Shown here piece by piece: positions 52,738 to 62,617 of a stretch of DNA of 64,000 bases. Each line of letters starts with the position of its first letter. Position 1 is the first letter of the stretch. Position numbers and translations under genes: made by a program. A model generated the notes under the pieces. That model was not told the origin of the DNA and did no database searches. It was given only the letters and a program-made list of their open reading frames with translations. The DNA comes from Vibrio vulnificus NBRC 15645 = ATCC 27562 (GTDB lineage: Bacteria > Pseudomonadota > Gammaproteobacteria > Enterobacterales > Vibrionaceae): contig NZ_CP012881.1 of assembly GCF_002224265.1 (NCBI RefSeq), forward strand, positions 124,001-188,000, read 5' to 3'.

Positions 52738-53781
52738 ATGTTTTTTGAATGGCAAGGCAACGAACCCGCAACGTTGCAATGCGTAGATAAGTTTTTTGAA
52801 ACCGATGACACGGTTTCCATCCGTCTCGCTGATCTCACTGAATCGCTGCTTTTTCAATTTAAGCCAGGCCAGTTCGTTAACCTTGGTGTAGAGATCGACG
52901 GCAAGATGGAATTTCGTGCCTACTCAATCAGTTCGCTGGCTGGTGATGAATACCTTCAGTTCACCATCAAACGAGTTGAGGGGGGTAAAGTGTCAAACTT
53001 CATCATCGACTCTCTGCTTATCGGAGATACGGTTCAAGCCCTCGCCCCTGCGGGTGAGTTTAATTGTGTTGACCACCCACCACGTGAATTCGATGGACAA
53101 AGGAAAGCGCTCTTGATCAGCGCTGGATGTGGTGTCACTCCCGTTTTTGCCATGGCCAAACATTGGCTGAGCAATGAGATGAATGTCGATATTGAATTTC
53201 TTCACATTGCCCGCTCAGCCCAAGAAACGATCTATTTTGATCACCTATCAACCTACCAGTCGGCCTATGCTCATTTCCACTTAAAGCTGCTGCTCAAAGA
53301 TGCCCAAGGTACAACGCACCCACAAGGGCGATTCAATGCGCAATGGCTACAAGATTTGGTGCCAGATTTTGCCACCCGTACCATCTATCTCTGTGGGCCA
53401 AATCAGTTTATGCAAGATACGCAAGACTATTTGCAAGTCTTGGGGTTTAACATGAATAACTTTTATCACGAAAGTTTTACCCCAGAGAAAGCCGACGCTA
53501 TGGAAGCGAGCGATGAAGCGGTTTGCATTTCGGTGCCTGACTTCGCCCAAACCATTAACGCCCAGAAAGGTCAGTTGTTGGCGGATGTACTTGAAAATGC
53601 GGGTCTGCCGTTGATTGTCGCTTGTCGCAGTGGCATTTGTGGCTCATGTAAGTGCAAAGTGGCGAATGGCCAAGTGCGCACCATCAGCCAAGAAACGCTC
53701 ACCGACGAAGAAATTGCGCAAGGTTATGTTCTGGCTTGCTCATCGCACATCGAATCGGATCTGGATGTCAGCTTGCACTAA
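52738..53781 (+). CDS. hcr: NADH oxidoreductase Hcr, reductase of Hcp
   Basis: The 347-residue protein has an FAD-binding domain (FRAYSISSLAGDEYLQFTIKR), an NAD-binding domain (ISAGCGVTPVFAMAKHWL; LCGPNQFMQDTQDYL) and a C-terminal plant-type 2Fe-2S ferredoxin domain (CRSGICGSCKCKV, plus a later Cys in VLACSSHIESD). It passes electrons from NADH to Hcp. Length matches E. coli Hcr (322) plus a slightly longer N-terminus. It ends at a bidirectional terminator shared with the convergent methyltransferase gene. Confidence 0.93.
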   Translation: MFFEWQGNEPATLQCVDKFFETDDTVSIRLADLTESLLFQFKPGQFVNLGVEIDGKMEFRAYSISSLAGDEYLQFTIKRVEGGKVSNFIIDSLLIGDTVQALAPAGEFNCVDHPPREFDGQRKALLISAGCGVTPVFAMAKHWLSNEMNVDIEFLHIARSAQETIYFDHLSTYQSAYAHFHLKLLLKDAQGTTHPQGRFNAQWLQDLVPDFATRTIYLCGPNQFMQDTQDYLQVLGFNMNNFYHESFTPEKADAMEASDEAVCISVPDFAQTINAQKGQLLADVLENAGLPLIVACRSGICGSCKCKVANGQVRTISQETLTDEEIAQGYVLACSSHIESDLDVSLH

Positions 53782-53803
53782 ACAAGCGACGCTCCTGATA
53801 AAC

Positions 53804-53834
53804 AAACGCCCTCACAATGTTGAGGGCGTTTTCA
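53804..53834. terminator. Bidirectional terminator between hcr and the methyltransferase gene
   Basis: AAACGCCCTCA / TGAGGGCGTTT, an 11-bp stem with loop CAATGT, flanked by A and T runs. Confidence 0.85.
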
Positions 53835-53852
53835 CGTTCGCTGGCTACGCTG

Positions 53853-54785
53853 TTAATTGAAGCGCAGCACTTTCAGCGCGGCTTCGCTGTCGATATCCAT
53901 AAACTCAGGAGGATTGTCCAAGCGCTCACGGAAAGTCAGCTGAGGCGCTTCTTCTTTCATGCTTTCAATCAAGAAATCGCTGCTCACTGCAGGGGAGTTA
54001 ACGCACGCCAACACCTCACCTTGCTCTGTCAATAACTCTGGCAAGCGGCGAAGAATCTTCTTGTAATCCTTGGTTAGCGCAAAACTGCCCTTTTGAAACG
54101 ACGGCGGATCAATAATCACCAAATCATAAGGGCCCGCTTTTTTGATTTTCCCCCAAGATTTGAAGATGTCGTATCCCAAGAAGCTAACCTGATTGATGTT
54201 GTGCTCATTTAACTTGTGGTTGTCACGCCCTTTCGACAATGACGATTTGGCCATATCAACGTTCACCACTTTATCTGCACCACCCGCGATCGCCGCAACA
54301 GAGAAACCGCAGGTGTAGGCAAACAGGTTGAGTACATTCTTCTGTTTGGCATTTTCGCGTACCCAATCGCGACCATAGCGCATATCCAAAAACAGGCCAA
54401 AGTTCTGATTTCGGCCAATATCTAATTGATATTTCAGGCCACTCTCGACAACCACAGGGCGCGCTTCCAATTCGCCAACCAACACTTCGGCTGGATCACC
54501 ATCGGCATAGCGGTGTTGAATCACCACACAACGGCCAAGCTTTTCTTGCCACAATGGTGTGTTCGTTAGCGCTAACAAGCCTTCTCTGAGGCATTGTAAG
54601 AATGCCTCATCCACTTGTTTGAAGAGATTGACGATCAACTGGCCGTGCAGCCAATCACAGGTAATTTGCTCTAGCCCTTCAAAGCGTCGACCACGCCCAT
54701 GAAAAAGACGGCGAATCTCATCAGGAGCCTGCTGTAACTGCGATTCGACATGCTGGAAAAATGTCGTTAGGTGTGATGCTTGCAT
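53853..54785 (-). CDS. Class I SAM-dependent methyltransferase, RlmI-like
   Basis: The 310-residue protein has a Rossmann methyltransferase domain of the COG1092 type: FGLFLDMRYGRDWV, VLNLFAYTCGFSVAAIAGGADKVVNVDM (motif I) and VIIDPPSFQKGSF (motif IV, DPPSF). RNA methyltransferases RlmI and RlmKL share these. The N-terminal PUA domain of RlmI is absent, so the target RNA or protein is unknown. The pseudouridine synthase gene ends 20 bp upstream in the same direction, forming a two-gene RNA-modification operon. Confidence 0.85.
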   Translation of the reverse strand: MQASHLTTFFQHVESQLQQAPDEIRRLFHGRGRRFEGLEQITCDWLHGQLIVNLFKQVDEAFLQCLREGLLALTNTPLWQEKLGRCVVIQHRYADGDPAEVLVGELEARPVVVESGLKYQLDIGRNQNFGLFLDMRYGRDWVRENAKQKNVLNLFAYTCGFSVAAIAGGADKVVNVDMAKSSLSKGRDNHKLNEHNINQVSFLGYDIFKSWGKIKKAGPYDLVIIDPPSFQKGSFALTKDYKKILRRLPELLTEQGEVLACVNSPAVSSDFLIESMKEEAPQLTFRERLDNPPEFMDIDSEAALKVLRFN

Positions 54786-54805
54786 CTGTGTCTCTACTAA
54801 TTTGT

Positions 54806-55501
54806 TTATTTATTGATGGTTGGCCAGTTGAGTTGCCAAGGTGTCAACCATTGTTCAATGGCTTGGTTGAGCGCCTCGCTGTTCCATTTCTCACCCAGGT
54901 CGGCTTGATTTCTCGGGTCGCACACAAAGTGGTATTGCTCACCTTGGTATTGGAAACCAAGACAAAACGCGTGCAAGTAACCACGATCGGAATCACTGCC
55001 AGCATTGTAGATGGGATCGCCAACAATGCTCGATCCTACCGATTTTAACGCCACGCGGATCTGATGGGTTTTGCCCGTGTAGGGTTTACACAAAAAGGCG
55101 CGTTCTCCCGGTTCTCCGGCAAGGGAAAAGAACTGAGTGATGGCGGGATTTTGCTTACTGTTGACCAGCTTCCAACTGGCCCGTCGTGAGCGCTCCATAT
55201 CGCCAATAATGGTACCTTGTTTTTTCTTTGGCTTCTTCGCACCAATGGCGAGATAGAACTTCTCTACCTCTCGTTGCGCAAAGCGTTGTGAAAGCGCGCT
55301 GGCCGCCGTGCTGTTTCTTCCCAGCAACAAAATACCAGAAGTCATTTTGTCGAGCCGATGAATAAGATATAGATGCTCATCACCACTGACGTTGGCCACT
55401 TCTTGTAACAGCATGGTATCGCCATCATCTTTGTGAACCGAAACATTAGGATGTTTGTTGATGATCAGAAAATCAGGGTGGGTAAAGAGAATATCAAACA
55501 T
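54806..55501 (-). CDS. RluA-family pseudouridine synthase
   Basis: The 231-residue protein has the RluA-type catalytic motif HRLDKMTSGILLLG (catalytic Asp) and the KPYTGKTHQIRVAL motif. There is no S4 domain, so it resembles the small RluA/TIGR01621 group rather than RluC/D; the substrate RNA is not clear. I start at the ATG at 55501 (MFDILFTHPDF); the TTG at 55513 is less likely. It is the first gene of an operon with the SAM methyltransferase. Confidence 0.87.
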   Translation of the reverse strand: MFDILFTHPDFLIINKHPNVSVHKDDGDTMLLQEVANVSGDEHLYLIHRLDKMTSGILLLGRNSTAASALSQRFAQREVEKFYLAIGAKKPKKKQGTIIGDMERSRRASWKLVNSKQNPAITQFFSLAGEPGERAFLCKPYTGKTHQIRVALKSVGSSIVGDPIYNAGSDSDRGYLHAFCLGFQYQGEQYHFVCDPRNQADLGEKWNSEALNQAIEQWLTPWQLNWPTINK

Positions 55502-55604
55502 GGCGTAACACAAGTTGAGCCATTTTCATGCGAATTTGGCTGGTTTCATGGACAAGGACGAAGTATACCCGTAATCGTCATGAATACCAGCCAAACTCTA
55601 ATGC

Positions 55605-57221
55605 TTACGCAATGCGAAACTTACCAATCAACTGGTCCAGTTGAGCCACTTTACCACTCAAACCAGCCACGCTCTCAGAGCTGCGGTTTGCAAGAGCCAA
55701 AGATTGTTCAGAAATATCACTAATAGCGGTGATGTCTGACGCGATCTCTTTCGTTACCGCTGTCTGTTCTTCCGCTGCAGTAGCGATGGAATTGACCATG
55801 CTTTGCACATTCGCAGCCCCCGCCACAATTGCTTCTAGCGAAGAAACGGCACCTTGACTCTGCTCAACACCAATTTCAACCAAACGACAATTATCTTGGG
55901 TGTAAGTGACCGCTTCATGTGTGCCTGATTGTATCGCTTGAATAATGCCTGCGACTTCTTTAGTTGCTTTAGTGGTTCTTTCTGCCAGAGCTCGAACCTC
56001 ATCCGCCACCACCGCAAAACCGCGACCAAACTCACCTGCACGAGCCGCTTCAATCGCCGCATTGAGAGCCAATAGGTTGGTTTGCGCGGCAATATCTTCA
56101 ATCACTTTAATCACACTACCAATTTGCTCACTGTGCGTTCCAAGCTCGTTCATTTGCACCGACATATCACTCATTTGTTGAGAGACTTGCTGAATACTCG
56201 CCACCATTTCTACGATGACGTTGCGCCCTTCTTCCGCCGACGCTTCTGAGCGTTTCGCCTCTTCAAACGTTGAGCTGCCTTGCTGCGCCACTTCCGAGAT
56301 GGTGAGGCTCAGCTCTTCGGCCGCCGTTGCGATCAAATTGGCTTTGTCAGCTTGCGCGGATGCACCCTGCACAATATCTCGGCTTACTTTATTGAGATCC
56401 CCCGTGACCACTTGCACCTCCCGAGTCACTGAGGAAATTGAACTGATAAGGTTAACCAAAGAGTGCTGCATCTTGTTAACGGAGGTGGCTAAATTCGCCA
56501 ACTCATCACCAGATTGGTCTTCAATATCTTCTGCTGTCAGATCCCCACTGGCAACACGCTGAGCGACTTCATCTAGCTTACTTAAACGGACGGTAATCGA
56601 ATTCGAAAGCAGATAAGCAATGGTACACGTTAGGACGATACCAATCGCTGTGAGTATCATGATGGTACGCTCAATATTAGACAGAGAGTCCTCTAAGGCC
56701 CCCATGGCCCCATCTGCACCAGCAATTTCTTCCTCTGATGCCTCATCAAGCATGTTTTCAATTGGAATCAAGTGGGTTTGATACAACTTGCGTAAAGCCA
56801 CAATCAGAGATTCATCAATGTCTCCCTGTCCATTTTTCGCCAAGATTTGAGCTTCAAACGCGTCAGTAAACTGCTTCATGGACGATTCAATTTTCTCAAG
56901 GCGGCGATCATCTTCTCCCCCTGGCGTTTCGAGTTTACGCACCTCGCGTAGTGCAGCGGCAAATTCACCTTTATTGTCTCGATAGTCTTGTGCTGCGCCT
57001 TCTACGCCTGTCACAACCCCCATAGCATCACGGTAGACGTCTCCCGCTTCATCCACCAAAATTAAGTAGAAAACCACTTCAGGTACATCGTCTTGACGCA
57101 CTTCATTGGCCACCGCATGTGATTCAGTTACCTCTACCCATATTGTTGCCACCATCACCAGCATAATGGCCAATACACTGCCAAAACCGGCGTATAACTT
57201 TTTTCTTACTGACATCTTCAC
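55605..57221 (-). CDS. Methyl-accepting chemotaxis protein
   Basis: The 538-residue receptor has a first helix (about 8-30), a periplasmic four-helix type ligand domain (about 35-185), a second helix (about 187-208), a HAMP domain and a long signalling domain with the hairpin tip [37 protein letters not shown], the site that binds CheA/CheW. The ligand is unknown. GTG at 57221 is 6 bases after AAGGAAG; an ATG two codons later is the alternative. A sigma-28-like promoter lies upstream, so it is probably expressed with late flagellar genes. Confidence 0.92.
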   Translation of the reverse strand: MKMSVRKKLYAGFGSVLAIMLVMVATIWVEVTESHAVANEVRQDDVPEVVFYLILVDEAGDVYRDAMGVVTGVEGAAQDYRDNKGEFAAALREVRKLETPGGEDDRRLEKIESSMKQFTDAFEAQILAKNGQGDIDESLIVALRKLYQTHLIPIENMLDEASEEEIAGADGAMGALEDSLSNIERTIMILTAIGIVLTCTIAYLLSNSITVRLSKLDEVAQRVASGDLTAEDIEDQSGDELANLATSVNKMQHSLVNLISSISSVTREVQVVTGDLNKVSRDIVQGASAQADKANLIATAAEELSLTISEVAQQGSSTFEEAKRSEASAEEGRNVIVEMVASIQQVSQQMSDMSVQMNELGTHSEQIGSVIKVIEDIAAQTNLLALNAAIEAARAGEFGRGFAVVADEVRALAERTTKATKEVAGIIQAIQSGTHEAVTYTQDNCRLVEIGVEQSQGAVSSLEAIVAGAANVQSMVNSIATAAEEQTAVTKEIASDITAISDISEQSLALANRSSESVAGLSGKVAQLDQLIGKFRIA

Positions 57222-57259
57222 TCTAAACTTCCTTACGATGAATCTTTCTCACGTAAAGT

Positions 57260-57286
57260 ATATCGACTACATTATCAAATAGTTGA
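57260..57286 (-). promoter_or_regulatory. Possible sigma-28 (FliA) promoter of the chemotaxis gene
   Basis: Read on the - strand, TCAACTAT-N11-GTCGATAT resembles TAAAGTTT-N11-GCCGATAA (5 of 8 and 6 of 8) with exact spacing, about 40-65 bp upstream of the start. Chemotaxis receptors are common FliA targets. Confidence 0.4.
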
Positions 57287-57300
57287 GTGTTGTAGCTCGC

Positions 57301-57330
57301 AAAAAAAAACCTCCCAAAAGGGAGGTTTTT
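57301..57330 (-). terminator. Terminator of the sodium symporter gene
   Basis: On the - strand AAAAACCTCCC-TTTT-GGGAGGTTTTT with a nine-T tail. The stem is symmetrical. Confidence 0.88.
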
Positions 57331-57348
57331 GATGTTTATTCAACGGTT

Positions 57349-58782
57349 TTACAGCTTCTTCGAAAGTAATCCAGCGAAGACGAAGATGGAAATACCTAGC
57401 ACCATGATCTCGCCTTTACCGCTATCAAAGCCAGACTTAATACCCATCACCGCAACAATCGCGATTGCTACTGGAATAATGTATTTGACTAGGTTGTACC
57501 AAACACCAAACAGTGGGAAAGAGACTTTGCCGTCGTTGGTGATCTCTTTTTCAAGATCTTCGCGGCTCAAACGCCAGCCGGCAAAGATACATACCAACAT
57601 ACCACCCACTGCAAGGAAGATTTTATCAGTGAGCAAGTCGAAGATATCAAATGCACCAGTATCAAACAGTTTTGGACCCACACCACCTAGCGACAGTGAA
57701 GCGAAGATACACAAAGACGCCATCACAACACTTGATGAGATAACAGCCGTTGAACGCTTCATGCCTTTCTCATCGATGAGGTAAGAAACCACCACTTCAA
57801 GAAGAGAAACAGAAGAAGTCAGTGCTGCTACAGTCAAACCGATAAAGAACAGGAGTGCCAGAACGAGACCAATAACACCACCCATTTCAGAGAACAACTG
57901 AGGCACAACCACGAATACAAGACCAGGGCCCGCTGCTGGCTCCATACCAAAAGCAAACATCGCTGGGAACATAGCCACACCGGCTAGGATAGCGACACCG
58001 GTATCCATCGCGGTAACCATACCCGTGGTTTGTACAAGGTTTTCTTGCTTCTTCAAGTAAGAGCCGTAAGTCATCATACAACCCATACCTAAACTTAACG
58101 AGAAGAACGCTTGACCCAGAGCTGCGAGCACAACATTGCTGTCTACTTTTGAGAAGTCCGGCATAAACAGGAACTCAAGACCTGCCATCGCACCTGGCAA
58201 CATCAGACCTTTCACCGATACGATGATGAGGATGATAAATAGCAGTGGCATTAGGACCTTGCCCGCTTTCTCGATACCGCCAGAAACACCACGCATAACA
58301 ATTACGATGTTCAGTAGCAGGTAGATACCCATCCAAAGCAGAGGTTGAACCGGATCGGAAATAAACGCGCCAAAGCTCGAACCAATGGTGTCTGGTGTGC
58401 TTAATAGACCACCACCCACTTTGAAGATGTAGGCCAGTGCCCAGCCACCAACCACTGGGTAGAAACCCATGATCAATAGACCACTGAAGACACCCAATAC
58501 GCCTGTAAACGTCCAACGACGATCCGTTGACTTAAATGCGCCAACCGCAGAAAGACCTGTCTTACGACCAATAGCAAACTCAGTGAGCATTACGCTAAAG
58601 CCGATAAAAATAACGAAAAATAGGTAGATCGCAACGAATGCACCGCCGCCGCTCTCACCTGCTGTGTAAGGGAACTTCCATATATTGCCTAAACCGACCG
58701 CAGAGCCTGCGGCTGCCATCACGAAGCCTAGTTTAGACCCCCACGTGTCACGTGGTGCTGCACTTGTATTACTCATATCCAC
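57349..58782 (-). CDS. Sodium-dependent transporter, NSS (SNF) family
   Basis: The 477-residue inner-membrane protein has about eleven to twelve helices and the NSS signature GFVMAAAGSAVGLGNIWKFPY (helix 1, sodium and substrate site) and GGGAFVAIYLFFV. Bacterial relatives such as LeuT, TnaT and MhsT import amino acids with sodium; the substrate here is unknown. GTG at 58782 is 7 bases after GGAG; an ATG two codons later is possible. A terminator lies after it, so it is a single gene. Confidence 0.92.
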   Translation of the reverse strand: MDMSNTSAAPRDTWGSKLGFVMAAAGSAVGLGNIWKFPYTAGESGGGAFVAIYLFFVIFIGFSVMLTEFAIGRKTGLSAVGAFKSTDRRWTFTGVLGVFSGLLIMGFYPVVGGWALAYIFKVGGGLLSTPDTIGSSFGAFISDPVQPLLWMGIYLLLNIVIVMRGVSGGIEKAGKVLMPLLFIILIIVSVKGLMLPGAMAGLEFLFMPDFSKVDSNVVLAALGQAFFSLSLGMGCMMTYGSYLKKQENLVQTTGMVTAMDTGVAILAGVAMFPAMFAFGMEPAAGPGLVFVVVPQLFSEMGGVIGLVLALLFFIGLTVAALTSSVSLLEVVVSYLIDEKGMKRSTAVISSSVVMASLCIFASLSLGGVGPKLFDTGAFDIFDLLTDKIFLAVGGMLVCIFAGWRLSREDLEKEITNDGKVSFPLFGVWYNLVKYIIPVAIAIVAVMGIKSGFDSGKGEIMVLGISIFVFAGLLSKKL

Positions 58783-59128
58783 GCTCTATCTCCAAAAAAT
58801 ATGTTGTGTTTGCATCCAGATGAGCGTCTAAATAGGTTATGTACAAAATTTTTTACACACGAACATTGTTCGCTTGACGTCATCCTGCTAGCAAGTAAAA
58901 CAGTTTAAGAATAAAATTGGAAGCCCGAACAGTCTATTTTCCCACCTTATCTTTCATTATCGCGATTAAGTGCTGATTTTTTCGCCACAAACACCTCATC
59001 AACCTTAATTTTACAAAATATTTACAACTTTTCGCTATATGAACTCGGTTCTCTATTGAGGCTGCTATTTCTAATTTCTCTATTTAAGCTTACTATCTGA
59101 ATCGTTTACTAGTTTCTACGAGATAGCG
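58783..59128. other. Divergent region between the sodium symporter gene and clsA
   Basis: 346 bp, AT-rich. No ORF or hairpin with a T-run was found. It holds the two divergent promoters, which I could not place with confidence; GAACATTGTTC (58862-58872) is a short palindrome. Confidence 0.4.
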
Positions 59129-60583
59129 ATGGACAAGTTCTACCATTTTCTCACCCTCGCAGGGATCGGACTTTATTGGGTTCTGATTGCTGGTGTGACG
59201 TTCCGTGTCGTGTTAAAGCGTCGTGCCGTGAGCGTTTCGCTCGCATGGCTAATGATCATTTACATTCTCCCAGTGCTTGGCGTCGCCTGCTATTTTCTGT
59301 TTGGTGAGCTCAATCTCGGCCGAAAACGAGCCGAGCGTGCAAAAGAAATGTTCACTCCTTTCGCCACTTGGTTCTCTCAATTAAATGACTGTCAAGCTCA
59401 CACACCTGAGTCGATGGGACGCCATATCTATCGTATTGACGAGTTGTGCAACACCCGTCTTGGTTTGCCAGCGCTGAGTGGCAACACGCTTTCACTGCAA
59501 CGTTCACCTGAAGAAATTCTTCACTCTATTATTCGTGATATTGAAAAGGCGCAAAGCTCGATTCGTATGGTGTTTTACATCTGGCATCCCGGTGGTTTAG
59601 CGGATTCTGTCGCTTCCGCGCTTATCCAAGCCGCCAAACGAGGAGTGGATGTCAAACTGTTGCTTGATTCCGCTGGCAGCCCACGATTTTTCCGCAGCCA
59701 TTGGCATCAGATGATGGTCAATGCGGGCATTCAGGTAGTACAAGCTTTAGAAGTCAGTCCGTGGCGTATTTTCCTACGTCGCCTCGATTTAAGACAGCAC
59801 CGAAAAATCATCGTTATCGACGATGAGATTGCCTACACAGGTTCAATGAATTTGGTCGACCCCGCCTACTTCAAACAAAGCAGCGGCGTTGGACAATGGG
59901 TGGATATCATGGTGCGTTTGACTGGCCCAACGGTGAACGTGCTATCTGCAATCCACTGCTGGGACTGGGAAGTGGAAACTGGGGCGCGCCAACTCCCCCG
60001 GTTACCTGAATGCCCATTAGACTCGACGCAATACCAAAACCCAATTCAAGTAGTTCCATCGGGCCCCGGCATGCCGGAGAACTTGATTTCTCAAGTGTTG
60101 ATTCTCGCCATCAACCAAGCAAATCACTCGGTTACCATCACCACTCCTTACTTCGTACCTAGCCTTAATTTGCTGGATACCTTAAAAATGACCGCCCAAC
60201 GTGGCATCGACGTTCAGTTGATCATTCCTCATAAGAATGATTCTTTAATGGTTCAGTGGGCATCGCGGTCGTTCTATAGTGAATTGATGGAAGCTGGGGT
60301 CAAAATTTTTGAGTTTTATGGGGGCTTACTGCATACCAAATCCGTTGTGATCGACCAAGAGTTTTGTCTCGTCGGGACGGTCAACATCGACATGCGCAGT
60401 TTGTGGCTCAATTTTGAAGTCACACTGGCGGTAGATGATGAGCATTTCACCCAACAAATGCATCAATTACAACAACACTACAAATCTCAATCCCACGCAG
60501 TAAAACGAAGTGACTGGAATAAGCGCTCACTCTATTCTCGTTTTCTTGAACGACTCTATTACTTGTTCAATCCGCTGTTATAA
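59129..60583 (+). CDS. clsA: Cardiolipin synthase A
   Basis: The 484-residue enzyme has two N-terminal membrane helices (about 8-30, 38-60) and two phospholipase-D HKD motifs, HRKIIVIDD and HTKSVVID, each followed by GS or GT and N (YTGSMNLVD; LVGTVNIDMRS). It joins two phosphatidylglycerols into cardiolipin at the inner membrane. Length fits E. coli ClsA (486). The ribosome site is GAGAT, moderate. A terminator follows the stop; metC is downstream on the same strand. Confidence 0.93.
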   Translation: MDKFYHFLTLAGIGLYWVLIAGVTFRVVLKRRAVSVSLAWLMIIYILPVLGVACYFLFGELNLGRKRAERAKEMFTPFATWFSQLNDCQAHTPESMGRHIYRIDELCNTRLGLPALSGNTLSLQRSPEEILHSIIRDIEKAQSSIRMVFYIWHPGGLADSVASALIQAAKRGVDVKLLLDSAGSPRFFRSHWHQMMVNAGIQVVQALEVSPWRIFLRRLDLRQHRKIIVIDDEIAYTGSMNLVDPAYFKQSSGVGQWVDIMVRLTGPTVNVLSAIHCWDWEVETGARQLPRLPECPLDSTQYQNPIQVVPSGPGMPENLISQVLILAINQANHSVTITTPYFVPSLNLLDTLKMTAQRGIDVQLIIPHKNDSLMVQWASRSFYSELMEAGVKIFEFYGGLLHTKSVVIDQEFCLVGTVNIDMRSLWLNFEVTLAVDDEHFTQQMHQLQQHYKSQSHAVKRSDWNKRSLYSRFLERLYYLFNPLL

Positions 60584-60606
60584 GTTTCCCAAAAGTCGGC
60601 ATCATG

Positions 60607-60634
60607 AAACATCCCCAATTCGGGGATGTTTTTG
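60607..60634 (+). terminator. clsA terminator
   Basis: AAACATCCCC / GGGGATGTTT stem with loop AATTC, followed by TT. Confidence 0.85.
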
Positions 60635-60707
60635 CTTTAGAAACCTTGCCAAGCCTATGCCCTCCGTGTTTTAAATAGAGAAATCTCAAATAGGACAAGG
60701 AATTGAC

Positions 60708-61916
60708 ATGTCGGAAGGCAAGCAAACCAAATTGGTCACCGCTGGACGCGATAAAAAATGGACAAATGGCGTGGTAAACCCGCCAATTCAGCGTGCGTCG
60801 ACGGTGGTTTTTGACACTGTGGCAGACAAACACCACGCGACCGTCAATCGAGCCAACAAGACACTTTTTTACGGCCGTCGCGGCACTCATACCCACTTCG
60901 CCTTTCAAGAAGCGATGACTCAAATTGAGGGTGGTGCCGGCTGCGCACTTTACCCATGTGGCACCGCCGCCATTTCCAACGCCATTCTTTCCTTCGTCGA
61001 AACCGGCGATCACATTCTAATGGTCGATACCTGCTACGAACCAACTCGTGATTTCTGCGATAAGATCATGAAAAAAATGGGGGTGGAAACCACCTATTAT
61101 GATCCAATGGTTGGAGAAGGCATTCGTGAGCTTATCAAACCCAATACCAAAATACTGTTTTTGGAATCTCCCGGCTCTATTACGATGGAAGTGCAAGATG
61201 TTCCTACCCTCGCACGTATTGCGCATGAGCACGGAATCATCGTCATGCTCGACAATACTTGGGGGGCTGGTGTTAACTTCTCGCCTTTCGAGCATGGTGT
61301 AGATATCTCGATTCAAGCAGCAACGAAGTACATCGTCGGCCATTCGGATGTGATGCTAGGAACCGCGGTCGCGAGCGAGCCCTACTGGGATCAGTTGCGC
61401 GAGCAAAGTTATTTGATGGGACAATGCGTCTCACCGGATGATGCCTACCTTGGTCTGCGTGGTCTAAGAACAATTGACGTACGTTTGCGTCAACACGAAC
61501 AAGCCAGCCTCAAAGTCGCGCAATGGCTAGCAACCCGACCAGAAGTGGACCATGTTCGCCACCCAGCATTGGAGAGCTGCCCTGGTCACGAGTTTTTCAA
61601 CCGTGATTTCACTGGCGGTAATGGCCTGTTTTCCTTTGTATTGAAGACTTCATACCCTCGAGCAACCACAGCGCTGCTCGATGGAATGAAACACTTCAAC
61701 ATGGGCTATTCGTGGGGTGGGTTTGAAAGCTTGATTTTGGCCAATGAACCAAAGAGTTTCTCAAGCTTACGGACTGTCGCCAATCCGAACTTTGAAGGCA
61801 CCTTAATCCGCCTGCACATTGGTTTAGAAAATGTCGAAGACCTGATTGCTGATCTCGAAGCGGGTTTTGAACGTTATAACGCATTGATTCTTGAAAGAGA
61901 AACCTCTCTTAGCTAG
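60708..61916 (+). CDS. metC: Cystathionine beta-lyase
   Basis: The 402-residue PLP enzyme of the Cys/Met metabolism family has [28 protein letters not shown] and the PLP lysine in [15 protein letters not shown]. MetC cleaves cystathionine to homocysteine, pyruvate and ammonia in methionine synthesis. E. coli MetC is 395 residues. ACAAGGA lies before the ATG. No MetJ box (AGACGTCT repeats) was noticed upstream. It ends at a terminator shared with the convergent tag gene. Confidence 0.93.
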   Translation: MSEGKQTKLVTAGRDKKWTNGVVNPPIQRASTVVFDTVADKHHATVNRANKTLFYGRRGTHTHFAFQEAMTQIEGGAGCALYPCGTAAISNAILSFVETGDHILMVDTCYEPTRDFCDKIMKKMGVETTYYDPMVGEGIRELIKPNTKILFLESPGSITMEVQDVPTLARIAHEHGIIVMLDNTWGAGVNFSPFEHGVDISIQAATKYIVGHSDVMLGTAVASEPYWDQLREQSYLMGQCVSPDDAYLGLRGLRTIDVRLRQHEQASLKVAQWLATRPEVDHVRHPALESCPGHEFFNRDFTGGNGLFSFVLKTSYPRATTALLDGMKHFNMGYSWGGFESLILANEPKSFSSLRTVANPNFEGTLIRLHIGLENVEDLIADLEAGFERYNALILERETSLS

Positions 61917-61956
61917 CGGCGATTTACCTCGTTAGGCGCTCCCCGCTATGCATATA

Positions 61957-61989
61957 AAACAGCCCCTCATCTCTGCGGGGCTGTTTTTT
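61957..61989. terminator. Bidirectional terminator between metC and tag
   Basis: AAAACAGCCCC / GGGGCTGTTTT stem with loop TCATCTCTGC, followed by TT on the + strand; the tag stop codon overlaps its edge. Confidence 0.85.
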
Positions 61990-62557
61990 ATCGGTGTGCT
62001 TTACAGGGGCAATCAATTAAATGATCATCGACCATCCCGACCGCTTGCATGAAGGCATAGCAAATGGTTTCTCCAACAAATTTGAAGCCCCGCTTTTTAA
62101 GAAACTTACTGAGCGCTTTGGATTGCTCCGTGACCGCAGGCACTTCATCCATGGATTGCCATTGGTTGACAATCGGCTGATGGTCGACAAACGGCCACAA
62201 AGCGTTAGACAGTGAACCAAACTCTTCTTGAAGCGCCAATGCCGCGCGTGCGTTACTAAACACCGACGCAATTTTCCCACGATGTTTCACCACATCGTAC
62301 TGAGCAATGATCGCCTCAACTCTTTGCTCTCCCTGTTGCGCGAGTCGTTTGAGGTCATAGCCTTCAAATGCCTCTCGATAACCTTGGCGCTTTTTCAGGA
62401 TCGTAATCCAGCTCAATCCTGCCTGTGCACCTTCTAGCGTAATGAACTCAAAAAGTATGGTGTCATCGTAAACAGGCTTACCCCATTCCGCGTCATGATA
62501 TTCACGCTCTAAAGGGTGATTCATCGCCCACGCACATGTTTTTTGTTCTGACATCAT
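61988..62557 (-). CDS. tag: DNA-3-methyladenine glycosylase I
   Basis: The 189-residue repair enzyme excises 3-methyladenine. It has the Tag signatures CAWAMN..YHDAEWGKPVYDD, LEGAQAGLSWITILKKR and HLIDCPC; the Cys and His at both ends (near residues 8, 20, 179 and 183) are the zinc ligands of the family. Length matches E. coli Tag (187). AAGGAG lies 5 bases before the first of two adjacent ATGs. It is followed downstream by metC in the opposite direction and preceded by the RND gene on the same strand. Confidence 0.95.
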   Translation of the reverse strand: MMSEQKTCAWAMNHPLEREYHDAEWGKPVYDDTILFEFITLEGAQAGLSWITILKKRQGYREAFEGYDLKRLAQQGEQRVEAIIAQYDVVKHRGKIASVFSNARAALALQEEFGSLSNALWPFVDHQPIVNQWQSMDEVPAVTEQSKALSKFLKKRGFKFVGETICYAFMQAVGMVDDHLIDCPCKAHR

Positions 62558-62570
62558 CTAACTCCTTATA

Positions 62571-62599
62571 AAAACGCCCTCACAAAGTGAAGGCGTTTA
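62571..62599 (-). terminator. Terminator of the RND pump gene
   Basis: On the - strand AAACGCCTTCAC / GTGAGGGCGTTT (one mismatch) followed by TTA; it lies between the RND gene and tag. Confidence 0.75.
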
Positions 62600-62617
62600 G
62601 ATTCCTAAGCCAATTAA

